64,000 bases of DNA. It comes from Antilocapra americana (Eukaryota; Chordata; Mammalia; Artiodactyla; Antilocapridae). The notes under the pieces are model-generated. The model was not told the origin of the DNA. It saw only the letters and a program-made list of their open reading frames with translations, and made no database searches. The position numbers and the translations under genes are program-made. The first letter of the stretch is position 1; the number at the start of each line of letters is the position of its first letter. The stretch lies in the NCBI GenBank assembly GCA_007570785.1, contig ML664199.1, forward strand, positions 22,302,748 to 22,366,747, in the 5' to 3' direction. This document shows, in pieces, positions 47,740-59,689 of this stretch.

Positions 47740-48060
47740 CTAGATTCTCTCTCCACCTTGTCTGACCCTCATCATTTTTTAGATCTCTACTCAATCCTTC
47801 TTCCTCAAAGAAATCTTTCTAACCCTAGACTATGTTAAGTCCCCAGGGATATGTACACTTCACCTTGTAAGCACTTCATCCAACTCAAAGTAAACATCTG
47901 TCTTGGCAATATTTGTTGAAAGGGTGCTTCTTCTGATAGAATGTAAGCTCCATGGTGGCAGGGATCATAATCTCTCCTACTTTCACCATTGTATTTGCAG
48001 CATTTAAGGTAGTGACTTGTGCAATGAAGCTAAACAAATATTTGCAGAGCAATGTATTGA
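47740..48060 (+). mobile_element. L2 LINE 3' end, sense
   Basis: tcaaagaaatctttctaacc, agcacttcatccaactcaaag, and the diagnostic 3' block atagaatgtaagctccatgg followed by tggcagggatcataatctc. Confidence 0.75.
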
Positions 48061-48128
48061 ACTGAAGTGCTAAAGTCAGGGAAAAGATGACTAACTGAAT
48101 TCTAAGGAATGGGAAGGGAAAAAAAAAC

Positions 48129-48155
48129 ATATATATATATATATATATATATATA
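48129..48155. repeat. (AT)n microsatellite
   Basis: About 13 AT units preceded by a run of A. Confidence 0.95.
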
Positions 48156-48314
48156 ACTGGAAAAGATGGAAGTTTCCTAGAATCTCAGAAAGGGAATCTG
48201 CCTGCCCAGCCACATAGTGATATAAAATGAACAGGAGTATTTCACAGTATCATTAGAGGGTTGCTTAATAAAACTGTAAAAAGAATTAAAGATCATTTAA
48301 AAAACAACAAAAAG

Positions 48315-48525
48315 AATAGCTACCATTTACTGTTTCCTATCAGCTAGTTTAATGGATTATCTCATTGACTCTCATAGCTATTATCCTTATTTTATGAGGA
48401 GGGAACTGAAGCTTTTAGAATTTAAGGTCATCTAGTAAAGATATGGCAGAATCACTACTTGAATCCACATCTATTCATCAAGAGGACTCCAAAGCTTGTG
48501 ATCTTCACCACTAAGCAAACAAGGT
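48315..48525 (-). mobile_element. MIR SINE, antisense
   Basis: Antisense MIR from tagctaccatttactgtttcc through attatccttattttatgagg and gaactgaagcttttagaatt to tttgtgatcttcaccactaag-like sequence, with moderate divergence. Confidence 0.7.
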
Positions 48526-48881
48526 TTTGTATTCAAAAATATTTTGTAACTTGTAATGCCCTCGGCAGCTGACATGTGTGTGGGTCAGGTAAACATATTC
48601 AAACAGCCAAGTAATAGACTGATTAACTAGCTACCTAGCTAACTAACTTACCAGCTAACTTAGGAATCCGGAACATCTCAACAACTGAATACACCTCTGT
48701 TTTACTGAGTTATGTAAGCTTTGCATTGTATGATCAGTAAAAATCCAAAATATTCTATTATCTAAAGACCAGAAATCTGGGTCTCCTTTTCATCCAAATA
48801 TGCGGGTGACAATGGAAACATCCACTCTGTCTCCTACTAACTATTAACTAATGTGTTGTTTTTTCTTCCTTTTCTGCTAAG
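48526..48881. other. Unique non-coding sequence
   Basis: A short local repeat of agctaacta-type words occurs near 48625-48665. Nothing else is recognised. Confidence 0.5.
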
Positions 48882-48956
48882 GCTAAATGTGCCAGAGTAA
48901 ATATTAAGACCAACACGGCCTTTCTCGATAAGTTCAAGACTAACTGGACCAAGTAA
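48882..48956 (+). other. Candidate terminal coding exon (weak)
   Basis: A strong pyrimidine tract (gttttttcttccttttctgc) ends in taag at 48881. The 72 bases that follow are open in one frame (24 codons, from A-K-C-A-R-V through L-D-K-F-K-T-N-W-T-K) and end at TAA (48954-48956). It holds two CpGs. I know no protein with this tail, and no poly(A) signal follows nearby, so it may be chance. Confidence 0.12.
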
Positions 48957-49879
48957 AAGTGACTATTAGAATAGCCTTGGTGCAAGTGTGCAAACCCTGG
49001 TATGGCCAGGATCTTCATGTTGTTATGATGTAAAGACAGCTAAACATCTGGGCATTGAACTCTAAGAAGAGAGGATCCAAGTCCATTGATCACCTTTACA
49101 TCTCTGGTGCCAGCTCAATACAAAGCATACAATATGTTCACAAATATAGTATCAAAGTGAATATTTAAGATTCAGTTAATTTTAATTATAAAAGGTTAAA
49201 GGAATAGTGAAAGCCATGGGCCAATATATTTATCGTTACTATAATTGTCTGCTGTAGAACTAAGAAATACAGGACACTTTTGGAGACAGTGTCAAATGAG
49301 TTTGCCTAAATTTGTATTATTAAAAAATACAGTCATTGAGAAAGTATTTATTCTGTAACACAATGGGAAACAAATACAAACAAATAAATGAGCTAATTTT
49401 ATTTTTTCCTTTGAATCTAATTATCTTAGCATCCCATTGACACATCTTGATTGGCAGCTTTTAGACTACCATCGACTTTCAATTAGTATTTACTGGTATT
49501 ATTATTAATAAAAATCAGCATGTTTAAATTTCCTCTCAGGAGATGTCAATGGATTTCCAATTTTAAATAACAAGGATTTGAGAAATGATTTATTTGAATA
49601 CATCTGAAAAATACACTGCTGAAAATATGAAGACATTTATTTGTCCTCAAGACAGCCATTACCTCTCACACAGGTAAACCAGGGCAGAACACAAGGCATT
49701 ATTTGTGTTCAGCAGATAGATCCTGGAGGTTTTCTGGGAGCTGGGTGAAAACCACAAAAAAAAAAAAAAAAAAAAAAAATTAAAATAATAGAAAACAAAT
49801 AAGCTACCATCTCAGGAAGCATTCCTCAGATATTCTGGGTTTTGAGACAAGTGGAATTATTCCCCACTAATTTATACAC
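48957..49879. repeat. Unique AT-rich DNA with an A24 run
   Basis: A run of 24 A lies at 49756-49779. The sequence before it is not a recognised SINE or processed gene copy. No repeat otherwise. Confidence 0.5.
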
Positions 49880-51560
49880 CCATGAAACTGGCCTGTTGGC
49901 AAGTCCACAATTAATGTGAATGCCAAGTGGGAAGGCAGCTTTGTTTCATCTCAGAGAACACTTCGCTGAACAGCAGCCTCCCCAGTTGAAAATGCATGCA
50001 ATGTCTCTCTCTCTTTTAACTTGGAGCAGACGCTGGCATTTCTTCATCTCTATTCACTCTATCATTATGATGCATTATACAATGTAATGATGTAATACAC
50101 CGGAAAGCCGAAATGTGTGCGCCTTGCCAAAAATAATAAGAAGAAAAGTATACAATTATTTTCTGCTATGAAAGCCACTATCACTATCATTTCATCCTTC
50201 CCCAGCTAAAATGAAAGCTTCTCTAATGGCTCAGAGTCTCTTTATGTTTGTGAATTGAACATGAATGTGAAAAGTAGGACGTCATCTCGTCTGTACTGAG
50301 TTAGAACTTTTAAATGATGTAAACAAATTTATCACTTGAGCATGGCGGGCTGGCTCCAGAGTCGGCTCCGGCCATATTTGCCATGGTGTGATTTCTGGTG
50401 CGATTCTAAATGTTACCAAGCCTTTATTTGTTAATAATAAGTTTTCCTAAAAAGGGTCTGCCTTTTCATGTTTCATTAACATTAACCTACAATCACAAGC
50501 CACTGTTCTGAGCAGGAAGCACATTTCAAGCAAAAAGTCACCGTCTGCTGGTAGCTGCGTTCGTGGCTGATTAAATCAAAAAAATCAAAGTAATAAAACC
50601 TCAGAAATAAAGCCAACTAATTGCTACATTTCCCCTCCCCCTTACTGAACACTATTTTGAGTTACAGAAGCAGAAAATTGTTTTAAGAATCAGATATTTT
50701 TAATGCCTCACAAGAAAATATTCCCGAAAGATTGGATTTTGGGGCAGACTTTTTTCGTCCAATTCCTTCTGGTTCTGCCTCTCCTTTTCTTTTCTTCTCT
50801 TCTCTATCTCCCATTCCCCTGCTACCATGGATTTTCTGGATAGCTTGTTTTTACAGCATATCTAATGTTTTTCTTCATTATTACTAGGAACTAACCTCTT
50901 ATAAATAGGAACAAACCAAAAGAAGGAAGCTACATTCCTGATCATCCAGTTTGCTGGCAGACGCTCTGTCCATTTGGATTTCAGCGACATTTCAAAATGA
51001 TATTTCCAGCTCCGTTATTATAACTGTAATTGGGAAGTGGTTGATTAGATAGAGGCCAGAGAGGAATTTGAAGGGAGCACAGGGACCAGAGCAGGGGCAC
51101 GCTGCCGTCCACTGCATTCTGGCTCCAGCGTTGAGAAAATGGCCTGCACAGAGCTCCCTCGCAAACCCCAGCCACAGATCATAAAGCTCCTAAGTGGGCT
51201 GGCCACCCGCTTTATGCTGAAAATTTGTGGGATGCCATTTTTTGCCTGGCAAAATTAGTAGGACTGCTTAACATAATTAATTTTTATACTAAACACGTGT
51301 TTTTTTTTTTAAGTGTACAATTATCAAACCATCGAAACCACAGTGGAGCACAATCAGATGTGCCTGAAAACACATAATTGACATAAAGAACGTGCAGGAA
51401 AATAACATGAAAACATAAAATAAATTGTTATTGCTATTTAGAATCTGCATTTAAAGAGGAGAATTAATCATAATTATGCATTATTAGCTAATAATTGGGT
51501 GGATGCATACAGGGCATAGCTTGTTTATTGTTGCTGGTGCTGCTATTGTTACTGTTATTA
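49880..51560. promoter_or_regulatory. Candidate conserved non-coding block
   Basis: About 1.7 kb without any repeat I recognise, AT-rich but with scattered retained CpGs (gcgggctggctccagagtcgg at 50344, tgcgttcgtggc near 50556). Motif words include a forkhead TGTAAACA at 50318-50325, a TCF/LEF ATCAAAG at 50584-50590, and a dense cluster of TAAT/ATTA cores at 51461-51518. The lack of repeats and the motif content suggest a deeply conserved developmental enhancer region. Only cross-species alignment can confirm it. Confidence 0.35.
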
Positions 51561-51899
51561 TTATTTTCTGTGGAAAATCTACCAACCTGAGATTGTTTTG
51601 AAGACTTCCTTGTGATTACTCAGTACATACAACCTGTAGACTGTTTTGCATTATTCACTAACCACTGAAACACAGTCACCTCTGGAGAAGGCCCAGAAAA
51701 ATCCCAAACATCTCATAGAAATACACCAGCAGGTGTGGGGCATATTTCTTCATCCAGAAGAAAGTCAAAGAGGGGTAGAAAGTAAAGACATATGGATTCT
51801 TCATTCAGGCTAAAAGCAGCCCAGAGCAGAAAGCGGAACTATGCTCAGTTACACTGATTGAAACATTATTCAACATTGCATTTCTTCATTCATTTCCTC
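51561..51899. other. Unique non-coding sequence
   Basis: No repeat or gene recognised. Confidence 0.5.
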
Positions 51900-52000
51900 C
51901 CTCCCTTTTGTTCCTCTCTCTTTCTCTCTCCATATACACACATATATACACAAACACACACACAGAGAAACATATGTGCGTGTATATATATATATATATG
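51900..52000 (+). repeat. Compound CT / CA / TA simple repeat
   Basis: Runs of ctctct, cacaca, then tatata follow one another. The two 68-codon frames here are artefacts of the simple sequence. Confidence 0.9.
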
Positions 52001-52619
52001 TTTCATGTTTATAAGTACATATACAACATATTATGGATTATATATATTAGAAATGCAAAGATAAGACATGATGGCTTAATGACTGCTGGTGATCAACTGT
52101 TATGTATAATATAAATTGTATTTTTATCACTGAGGGTCAAAAGAAGGAAAGAGTTATACAATTCAGCACTTTGAAATTCCAGGCTTTGCCACTCCAGTAT
52201 GGCAGCCTTACGCTACCCTTTCCACTTCAGTTCTTTCACTTGGGGAATGTGTCAAACATCCTGTGATCAAATCCGTGTGCTGAGAAATCATGAAGACTAA
52301 AGTGACAAAGCATACAGCAGAAGAGGTGTCCTCAAAGTGTCAAAACAACCAGTTGGAAGGTGAAAAATTTGCTGACATAGACAGTTTTCTTGGTCTGCAT
52401 GAGGCGAAATAACTTTTATGATGGATTTTTTTTTGTTTGTTTCTTTTCTCCACATTTTGGTGTCACATAAATTGTCAAAGGAATAAGACACAGAAAAGGA
52501 AGTAACCAGAATGGTAAATACAGGAAGGGACAGCCAAAAGTAGTAAGCTTGGCTAATTAATCAAGTTTAAATTTGCTGCATATAAAAAATAACCAGAAAA
52601 CTAAATAAGTCCAAACCAG
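52001..52619. other. Unique non-coding sequence
   Basis: No repeat or gene recognised. Confidence 0.5.
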
Positions 52620-52800
52620 TCCATTTATTTATTCAATAAATATTTCTTGATTTTTTTTTTAGCCTGCTATGTATCAGACACTAGTCTAGGTCCTAGAGAT
52701 TCTGTGAACAAAACAGACAAAATTTTGGCTCTCATGGAGTTTATATTAGGTATGAAAGGGGTAGCTGGGTGAAGAGGGAGAAAGACAACAAAATGTGTGG
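52620..52800 (-). mobile_element. L2 LINE 3' end, antisense
   Basis: Antisense L2 3' terminus: atttattcaataaatatttc, tatgtatcagacactagtc, attctgtgaacaaaacagac, ggctctcatggagtttatat. Confidence 0.7.
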
Positions 52801-53820
52801 GGTGGGAAGTTGTTATGCGATTTTAAAGATGGTCAGTAAAGACATTTCTGAGGGTGTAAAATCTGACCATTTAGGCCACTGACCTATTTAGATAAAAACT
52901 TAGTTCAGTCATAGATTTGAATGAGCTTTTCTTCTTCTGGGGCAAAGCCAATCAAACTGATCCAGCAATCTCTTGAAAGCATAATGTCAGGAAAAATTCA
53001 AAGGATTCCAGGAAATATTTGCATGAATTGCAGGTCCTGTGCTATAGTATGAGTTTAACAGAAACCTTTTCTCAGAATAATCCAAGCTGCATTTCTCCCA
53101 TTTGTTTAAACACAGACCAGTTTGTCTGAATTCAGCAAAGTAAAACACCAAAAAGCAAAATAAAATAAAGAGGTTAAACTGTGGCGGGCTCTGTATAGGA
53201 CACAAGTGAGGTGGGGGTAGGATTTGGTCTTTCTAAGAAGCCAAATAATCAGTTTAGCTGGATGTACCTTCTTAAGCCATTTGTTTTCCAGACATTTAGA
53301 CCCAAGTAGGAAGGAAAGTATGTATATTTCTAGTGACCATATTCCTGCATCATAGTTTAGAACTCAGGACCTAATAATTACTTTTCTAACTTGTGAATTT
53401 ATTAAATGCTTCCAAAAGAAAATAGTTACATAACTAAAAGTACACACTTCACACACACACATACATATACATACATCTACATCCTTAAAAACAGCATTTG
53501 GAATTTTAAAATTGAAATATACTCCAGAAACCCAGAACCTATGGTCCCTATAAATATACCTCCAAATCAGTGTAACCTACATTATCCTTGTAGAAAATGT
53601 ACTTCTTTTCTCAAATACACACAGTTCCAAGACTCTTGATATTGTATTTATTTATTTATATACGTAGTCTTAGCAAAACGTAGCACCAGGCATATCCCTT
53701 CTGCCTCCCCTCTTTCCCCTCACACACCCAGCCAAAAGAGCAGGAAATGGTAAGGATCACTTCCACTCAGAAGCTCCATCCCAAACCAATGCAGAAGGCA
53801 CCACTGACTAATGATATACT
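52801..53820. other. Unique DNA with a CA-rich tract
   Basis: A CA/TA-rich stretch at about 53450-53480 is the only repeat seen. No gene recognised. Confidence 0.5.
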
Positions 53821-54033
53821 GTGTGTGTGCATTTGTGCATGCTCAGTCGTGTCTGACTCTTTGTGATCCCGTGGACTGTAGCCCGCCAGGCTCCTCTGTA
53901 CATGGAATTTTCCAAGCAAGAATACTGGAGTGGATTGCTATTTCCTTCTCCAGGGGATTTTCCCGACTCCAAGATTGAACCTATGTCTCTTGCACTGGCA
54001 GACAGATGCTTTACCACTGAGCCACCTGGGGAA
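53821..54033 (-). mobile_element. Bov-tA SINE, antisense
   Basis: Complete: gcatgctcagtcgtgtctga, gcaagaatactggagtggat, ttctccaggggattttcccg, head gctttaccactgagccacct. First of three same-strand SINEs within 1 kb. Confidence 0.94.
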
Positions 54034-54237
54034 TATTGGAGGAGGTAAGTCCACATACTGTGCTTTCTAGTGGAGCCAGCAGGAATGCAGGAGCGGTAGA
54101 CCCTAATCTCAGGCTCCTAGCATCCCATGTGGCCAGGGCATGTTCCCTCCTGGGTACCCAGGCCAATGGAGGGACTGAGGCCAGTTTCTCTCTCCATTTA
54201 CACGAATGTGGTATAAGGGGTGAGTGGTGTTTCTCCA

Positions 54238-54444
54238 TTGTTGTTTAGTCACTAAGGCGTGTCTGACTCTGCAACCCCATAGATTGTATATCCCACCAGG
54301 CTCCTCTGTCTATGAGATTTCCCAGGCAAGAATACTGGAGTGGGTTCCATTTCCTTCTCCAGGGGACCTTTCCGACCCAGGGATCAAACCCTTGTTTCCA
54401 GCATTTGCAGGAAGATTCTTTACCACTGAGCCAACAAGGAAGCT
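54238..54444 (-). mobile_element. Bov-tA SINE, antisense
   Basis: Tail gtttagtcactaaggcgtgt, body aggcaagaatactggagtgg, head ttctttaccactgagccaac. A few bases are lost from the tail compared with its neighbours. Confidence 0.93.
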
Positions 54445-54546
54445 ACATCTGTTTGTGTTGTCATTGACACTCACTGAGACCCTCTCAGAGCAAGAGCCAA
54501 GCCCATGTCAAAACTGTGATATTTAGGAAGAGGATTACATGTCATG

Positions 54547-54803
54547 CTGCTGCTGCTGCTAAGGTGCTTCAGTCGTGTCTGACTCTGTGCGACCCCACAG
54601 ACGGCAGCCCACCAGGCTCCTCTGTCCCTGGGATTCTCCAGGCAAGGACACTGGAGTGGGTTGCCATTTCCTTCTCCAATGCATGCATGCATGCTAAGTC
54701 ACTTTAGTCATGTCCGACTCTGTGCGACCCTATGGACAGCAGCCCACCAGGTTCCGCCATCCATAGGATTCTCTAGGCAAGAATACTAGAGTGGGTTGCC
54801 ATA
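54547..54803 (-). mobile_element. Bov-A2 dimeric SINE, antisense, with target-site duplication
   Basis: Two BovB-derived A units follow each other: cagtcgtgtctgactctgtg ... ggagtgggttgccatttc, then tagtcatgtccgactctgtg ... tagagtgggttgccat. They are separated by a gcatgcatgcatgc-like spacer and have no tRNA head. This is the dimeric Bov-A2 type of pecoran ruminants. The 10-mer acatgtcatg at 54537-54546 recurs at 54804-54813 as a target-site duplication. Confidence 0.92.
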
Positions 54804-54813
54804 ACATGTCATG

Positions 54814-56074
54814 TGACCTCCTCTATTCCATCTCTCTTGCCATCTTTTTACTGGTCTGGTTGGGCATCCCAGGATCTGCACTCCATCCTTTGTTACATCC
54901 TCCTCCAAGGTTTTACTATCAACGGCTTATTCTTTGGTGTAAATGCAAGTTTATCAGTAACCTCTAGGGATATCTGCAACTAAAGTCTCTTTTGTCATTG
55001 AAAGAAAGAATAGCAGTGTCTCCCAAGGCAGGAGTTCTCAGGTTTTATATGGATGCTGTCCTGGGGGCCAAGAAACCTTTGAGATAAATTTCAACAAATC
55101 CACTTGGGCACCCACTTCCAGACAAGCTTGAGTTCTAATTAGCCTTTGGCAACTGAATGGAAATTTTCTCAAGATACATAAAAAGTGAAGATGGAAATAA
55201 TTTGTACAAAACCACCTGTCCTTTAACCAGAAATATCGTCCTTTTTAAACGATTGGAAAGACAAGCAGAACCAATTTGGCCATGCACAGAAAGGATCTGC
55301 TTTCATTGTTGGACTAAAACTTTAAGTTGCTTACTCTCCTCAGACACAGAGTTGCTTCCCCCTCTTTGATCTCCAGGTCCTTTGCTGTCTCATGAGCTTA
55401 GATCCATAGAACTGCATGCGATGTGCTGTTGAGAATTTCTTCACCCATCTCCCTCTGCCTTGTGCGGGCACACAAGGGCTGGAAGGGTGAGGGAGTAAGG
55501 AGGAGTACAGAGCCATCCTAACCCTTCATGGAGAATCTATTCACTGCTGACACAGAAATGTGGCCCAGTCACCTCATGACTTTGAAGCTTGATTTGATCA
55601 AAAATGTTAATTATGCTTCTCTTTCACATGATTTATAGGACATTAGTGACAGCGGGGGAGTGTTTACTCAACACAGGTAAGAAACCAGTCTCAGAGCTGC
55701 CTCTGATTTCCATGTCATTAGGAAAATTTGGCCCACCCAGGAGCCTAATAAGATAGCCACTCTCTTTCCCTCCTCAAAATGCAGAATAATTCACTAACTG
55801 GCATGCTGCATCTCCATTTGCCTATCTTTTTTCTTATTATAAAATTTAAGGTAATCCCGCAAATCCCATTTGTATGGATGTGTCATCTATGAGTGGCTGT
55901 GCACCAGCAAATGGGAGTTGGTACCTAGCAACTGCAGGTCTTTTATAAATGAAAATTAAGTTATATTTCTTTTCTGGAGGGAGAACTGTGTGCTCAGGGT
56001 ACTTGGGGTATAAACTTTGTTTATTTTTGGTGCAGCTCTCCCTTGTTATGTCTATGGGTGTATATTTACATGAT
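54814..56074. other. Unique non-coding sequence
   Basis: No repeat recognised. A 171-codon - strand frame at 55846-56361 runs through the (TG)n tract and matches no family, so I treat it as chance. Confidence 0.5.
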
Positions 56075-56098
56075 TGTGTGTGTGTGTGTGTGTGTGTG
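56075..56098 (+). repeat. (TG)n microsatellite
   Basis: About 12 TG units. Confidence 0.96.
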
Positions 56099-59000
56099 CA
56101 TTTGTGTGTGTTCAGTGGTTTATAAATACAGCTTTGGGAGTAACAGCATTGCTCTATTGCCTTGCAAAAAAGTCTGTGGAAGCCCCCCTCTTCCTTTGCT
56201 GAAATGACTAGAAATATGGAATGGAAATAAGACTTAGGGCCTAAAGATGCGTGATGAACACAATAAGAGTATGTGTTTCTATCTTTTCCTGGCACCCCTG
56301 TGATAATCACAGGTACAGCCATGCAATGGTTATGCGCTTTCCCTCTCATATATAAGCCCATAGGTAACCACGTTTAGATACATCTCTTCTTCCATCTGTG
56401 CAAGCCTTTTTCAAAAACACTGCCCCTCATTTAAGAGCCCCAACCAACCTCTACTTCTTGTGCCTGTAACATATGCTATGGCTTCTAGGAAATGTTAATG
56501 TTGCATATTTTGTGCTGTTACAGCATGAAACATCTACACAGTATAAATAGGAGCATAATAGGACCTCTTTAAAGGGGTAAAGTCTGCAGCAAAATTCTGA
56601 ACCCATTTTAAGGATGTGTAGCAAAAGGTTTGATAGCTACTCTGGAGAGAAGGGACAAGGATTAGAAAGGAGAAATGGAAATCTTTATTCTCTTTTCTTT
56701 CAATCAGAGCAGCTTTGTGTGAGCTTGATGTGAGCAGTGTTTGGGTTTGTGTTGCCAGCAAGAAAAATTCAGTTTGTGCCACAATATATATGTGTACATA
56801 AAGAGTATATTTTAAAATACAATAAAATGTTCCCTCTGATTAGAAAAGAAAGATGAATTCTTCTGCTAAACCAGGTAACCCTAAAAGCATGTTAACATGA
56901 AATACTAAATAAAATGCTACTCATCTATAATAAATCTTATTACACATTTTGGCAATTTTACTACTAACATAGTGAAGGTTTCAAGCAATGTTTGAAAATA
57001 GAAATCTTAAATTGAATCATTGTTGCATGAATATATGCAAAATATTCATTTCTAGCACTGTGAGGGTTGAGTGCTTTTAAATTGGAGAAATCACTCATGA
57101 CTTCACCTTTTCATGCAAGATAAAGTTGTATGTGGTAACATCATTACAATGTCATGAAAGGAGTGGAAATCATACAACAGTTCTGCCTAAAGCTAATATA
57201 CAAAAAAAGAGCTTCAATATTTTTCAATATTGTTCAATATTTAAAGGTGCAGTGCCAGGCTTTAAATATATTTTAAAAAAATCATTAGACTTTAGATGTC
57301 AAGGAGGCCTTTACTGAGCTCAGAGACTAATAAAATCATTGATGATATCTCTTTAATATTTAAAGGAATTCATGTCTAGGTAGTCGCCTATTTTCAACTT
57401 CCGTCTCTGCAGATGGGGCTAAATATAGATTTAAAAAAAAAGACTTATGAGTAGGTGATTATAGATTTTCTTAACTATAGCAGTAAAATAAAACTATTTA
57501 CCCAATGATACTGTCATAACAAGAGAAAAAGCATTATGACATTTAAATAGGATTTTCTATCAATTCTTCAAAACAAGATAGCTTCAAAAGTAGCTAACAC
57601 ATTTATACACACTAACAATCAGGGAATTCAATCAGTGAAAACAAATGAGCAGATTTTTAAATGAGTTGCCGAACCAAGAATCATCAATAGAGAGTTAGAA
57701 AGATTGTGAGAAACTGAAAGATCTTTTTTTTTCATATTGAGGACAACAGTAATTGTTGTTCATGAATCTCTATGCCTATTTTTTTTTCTATTCAGTGATA
57801 AAGAAAATTAAGAGCCAAAGTTCAGACTCAAAATCCTATGTTGTATATGTGTGTCTGAGTATAAGCATGTGTGTGCACTGATATAAGCACAGCTCTCATT
57901 TAATTATACTATTTTTTATAGTTACTCTGTGGGGGAATATTCATTCTAAGGTAAAGTAAGGCATTCACAGGCTCAACTTTAAACCCTGTTTATGTGTGAA
58001 ATTGATAGCTCCATTTCTGTTATCAAGTCACTAGTCCAGCACTTTAAAGTCATGGTCTGCAAAATAAAATTGTCTCCCTTTTGAATGTCAACCCCTAAAA
58101 CCAAATATTCCCATTTATTAAAATAAAAATGTAAATTTATAAATTATCATCCTATTTTTATGTAAAAGCATTCTGGAAAGTACCACATACCATTGTCACA
58201 TGGCAAACAGCCCTCCCCATCATTGGCTGTTGCTAGGCTACCAGGAAATGGAATGGACCATTGCCAATGATGAATTAACTGATGAGCCAGGATGACAGTA
58301 ATCTTTGTCACTGGATGCAGGAGCTGTCTGAGCCCTGTCATTTTCTGCATTTCATGTTAAACAGATATACCTAGATTGTAAAACAATACAAAGAAGAATC
58401 TGAAAAGAAAGAAGTAAACTTTGACAATCAGAGGGCTGTAGCTTTTTACATACACATATGAGGCTTATTACCTTCACTGAAGAATGGGATCCATCCTACA
58501 TTAGCTTTTCTTTATTAAACTAAAACCTATGAGCTAATGAAACTTTGTTCTACATCAGATTTGAAGGGATATCTACTAGGAAGCACTTTGTAATCTGTGT
58601 CTATACAGAGCCAAAACCTCCAGCTTAACTGTGAAAAATTCACAAAATAATCTGAATGTTGAGTCCATGACATTTATTATCAGGGTATGTGCATATGTAA
58701 GAGTATCCTTACTGGGGGAATAGTATAAACAAAAATGACTGGCCAAATCTGGGTGTTTGGATACTGCAGACTTTATAGGTATAAGTAACTAGTGGCTGAA
58801 GTACACAGTGAATAACACTAGGCCTACACAGCACAAGATTTTTCCCTTTGAGGAAACTAACTCAACGGAATTGATTTTTTTCTCATGAATTTATCTAAAA
58901 GCATATTGCAGAGGTCCACAGTTTTGTTCTACTTGTAGATTCAACCTTAGAGAAGTTGTAAAATCTCACAAGGCAAAGGACAGGGACTCAGAAGTTCTAA

Positions 59001-59489
59001 GCAGTGGACTTCAAGGGGAGACAGAAGTAAAGTGAACGCATGCCCAGAGGTGTGTGCCTATATCATAGCAGAAAGCCACTGGGATACAAGGAAGTAAAAT
59101 GAATCTGTGGACCCAATGAAGGCATGAGGATGTCTGACAAATTACCACAGTCAGACACCATCAGCCAGGAAATTATACTGCCACAAACATGGCTTGACTC
59201 CAAAGCAATAGAACGATTTCCATAAGTCAAACAAAATCCTATTTTCAAGCCATGAGAGGAAAAAAAATGCAGGAGTGGCACCTTTAGATACTGGGTGTAT
59301 TTAATTAAGACAAGGGTTAAGAGGAAGAAACAGTATGGAGAAAGAAAGACAACATCAGGCGGAGGCAATTAAAAGTTAAAAATAATGTCTTGTCCAACCC
59401 TTTCGCATTGAGTTTTTTCCCAAATCGTCCTGAAGGCCAAACTCAGCAATCTGGATTGATGCTTGTGCTGATACCATATCCGCTTTAAA
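56099..59489. other. Unique AT-rich non-coding sequence
   Basis: About 3.4 kb with no repeat that I recognise. Local ttcaatattt repeats occur near 57210-57245. No coding signal. A long repeat-poor AT-rich tract like this could be intronic. Confidence 0.45.
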
Positions 59490-59500
59490 AATTTTCAGGA

Positions 59501-59678
59501 ATGGTGAAGCAGGGCACCCAAAGCCAGTGCTCTGGGACAACCCAGAGGGATAGGGTGGGGAGGGAGGGGCGAGGGGTTCAGGATGGGGGGTGAACCTGTG
59601 GCCGATTCTCGTTGATGTATGGCAAAAACCATCAAAATACTGTAAAGTAATTATCCTTCAATTAAAATTAATTAAAAC
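59501..59678 (+). mobile_element. L1 LINE 3' end, sense, with target-site duplication
   Basis: L1 3' end with the G-rich block (59547-59576), gtggccgattctcgttgatg, atggcaaaaaccatcaaaat and an A-rich tail. The 11-mer aattttcagga at 59490-59500 and 59679-59689 is an exact target-site duplication. At about 180 bases this is one of the shortest clean L1 insertions here. Confidence 0.92.
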
Positions 59679-59689
59679 AATTTTCAGGA

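Noticed and set aside
55846..56361. 171-codon open frame on the - strand
   Set aside because: It passes through a (TG)n microsatellite, giving a TH-repeat, and has no family match.
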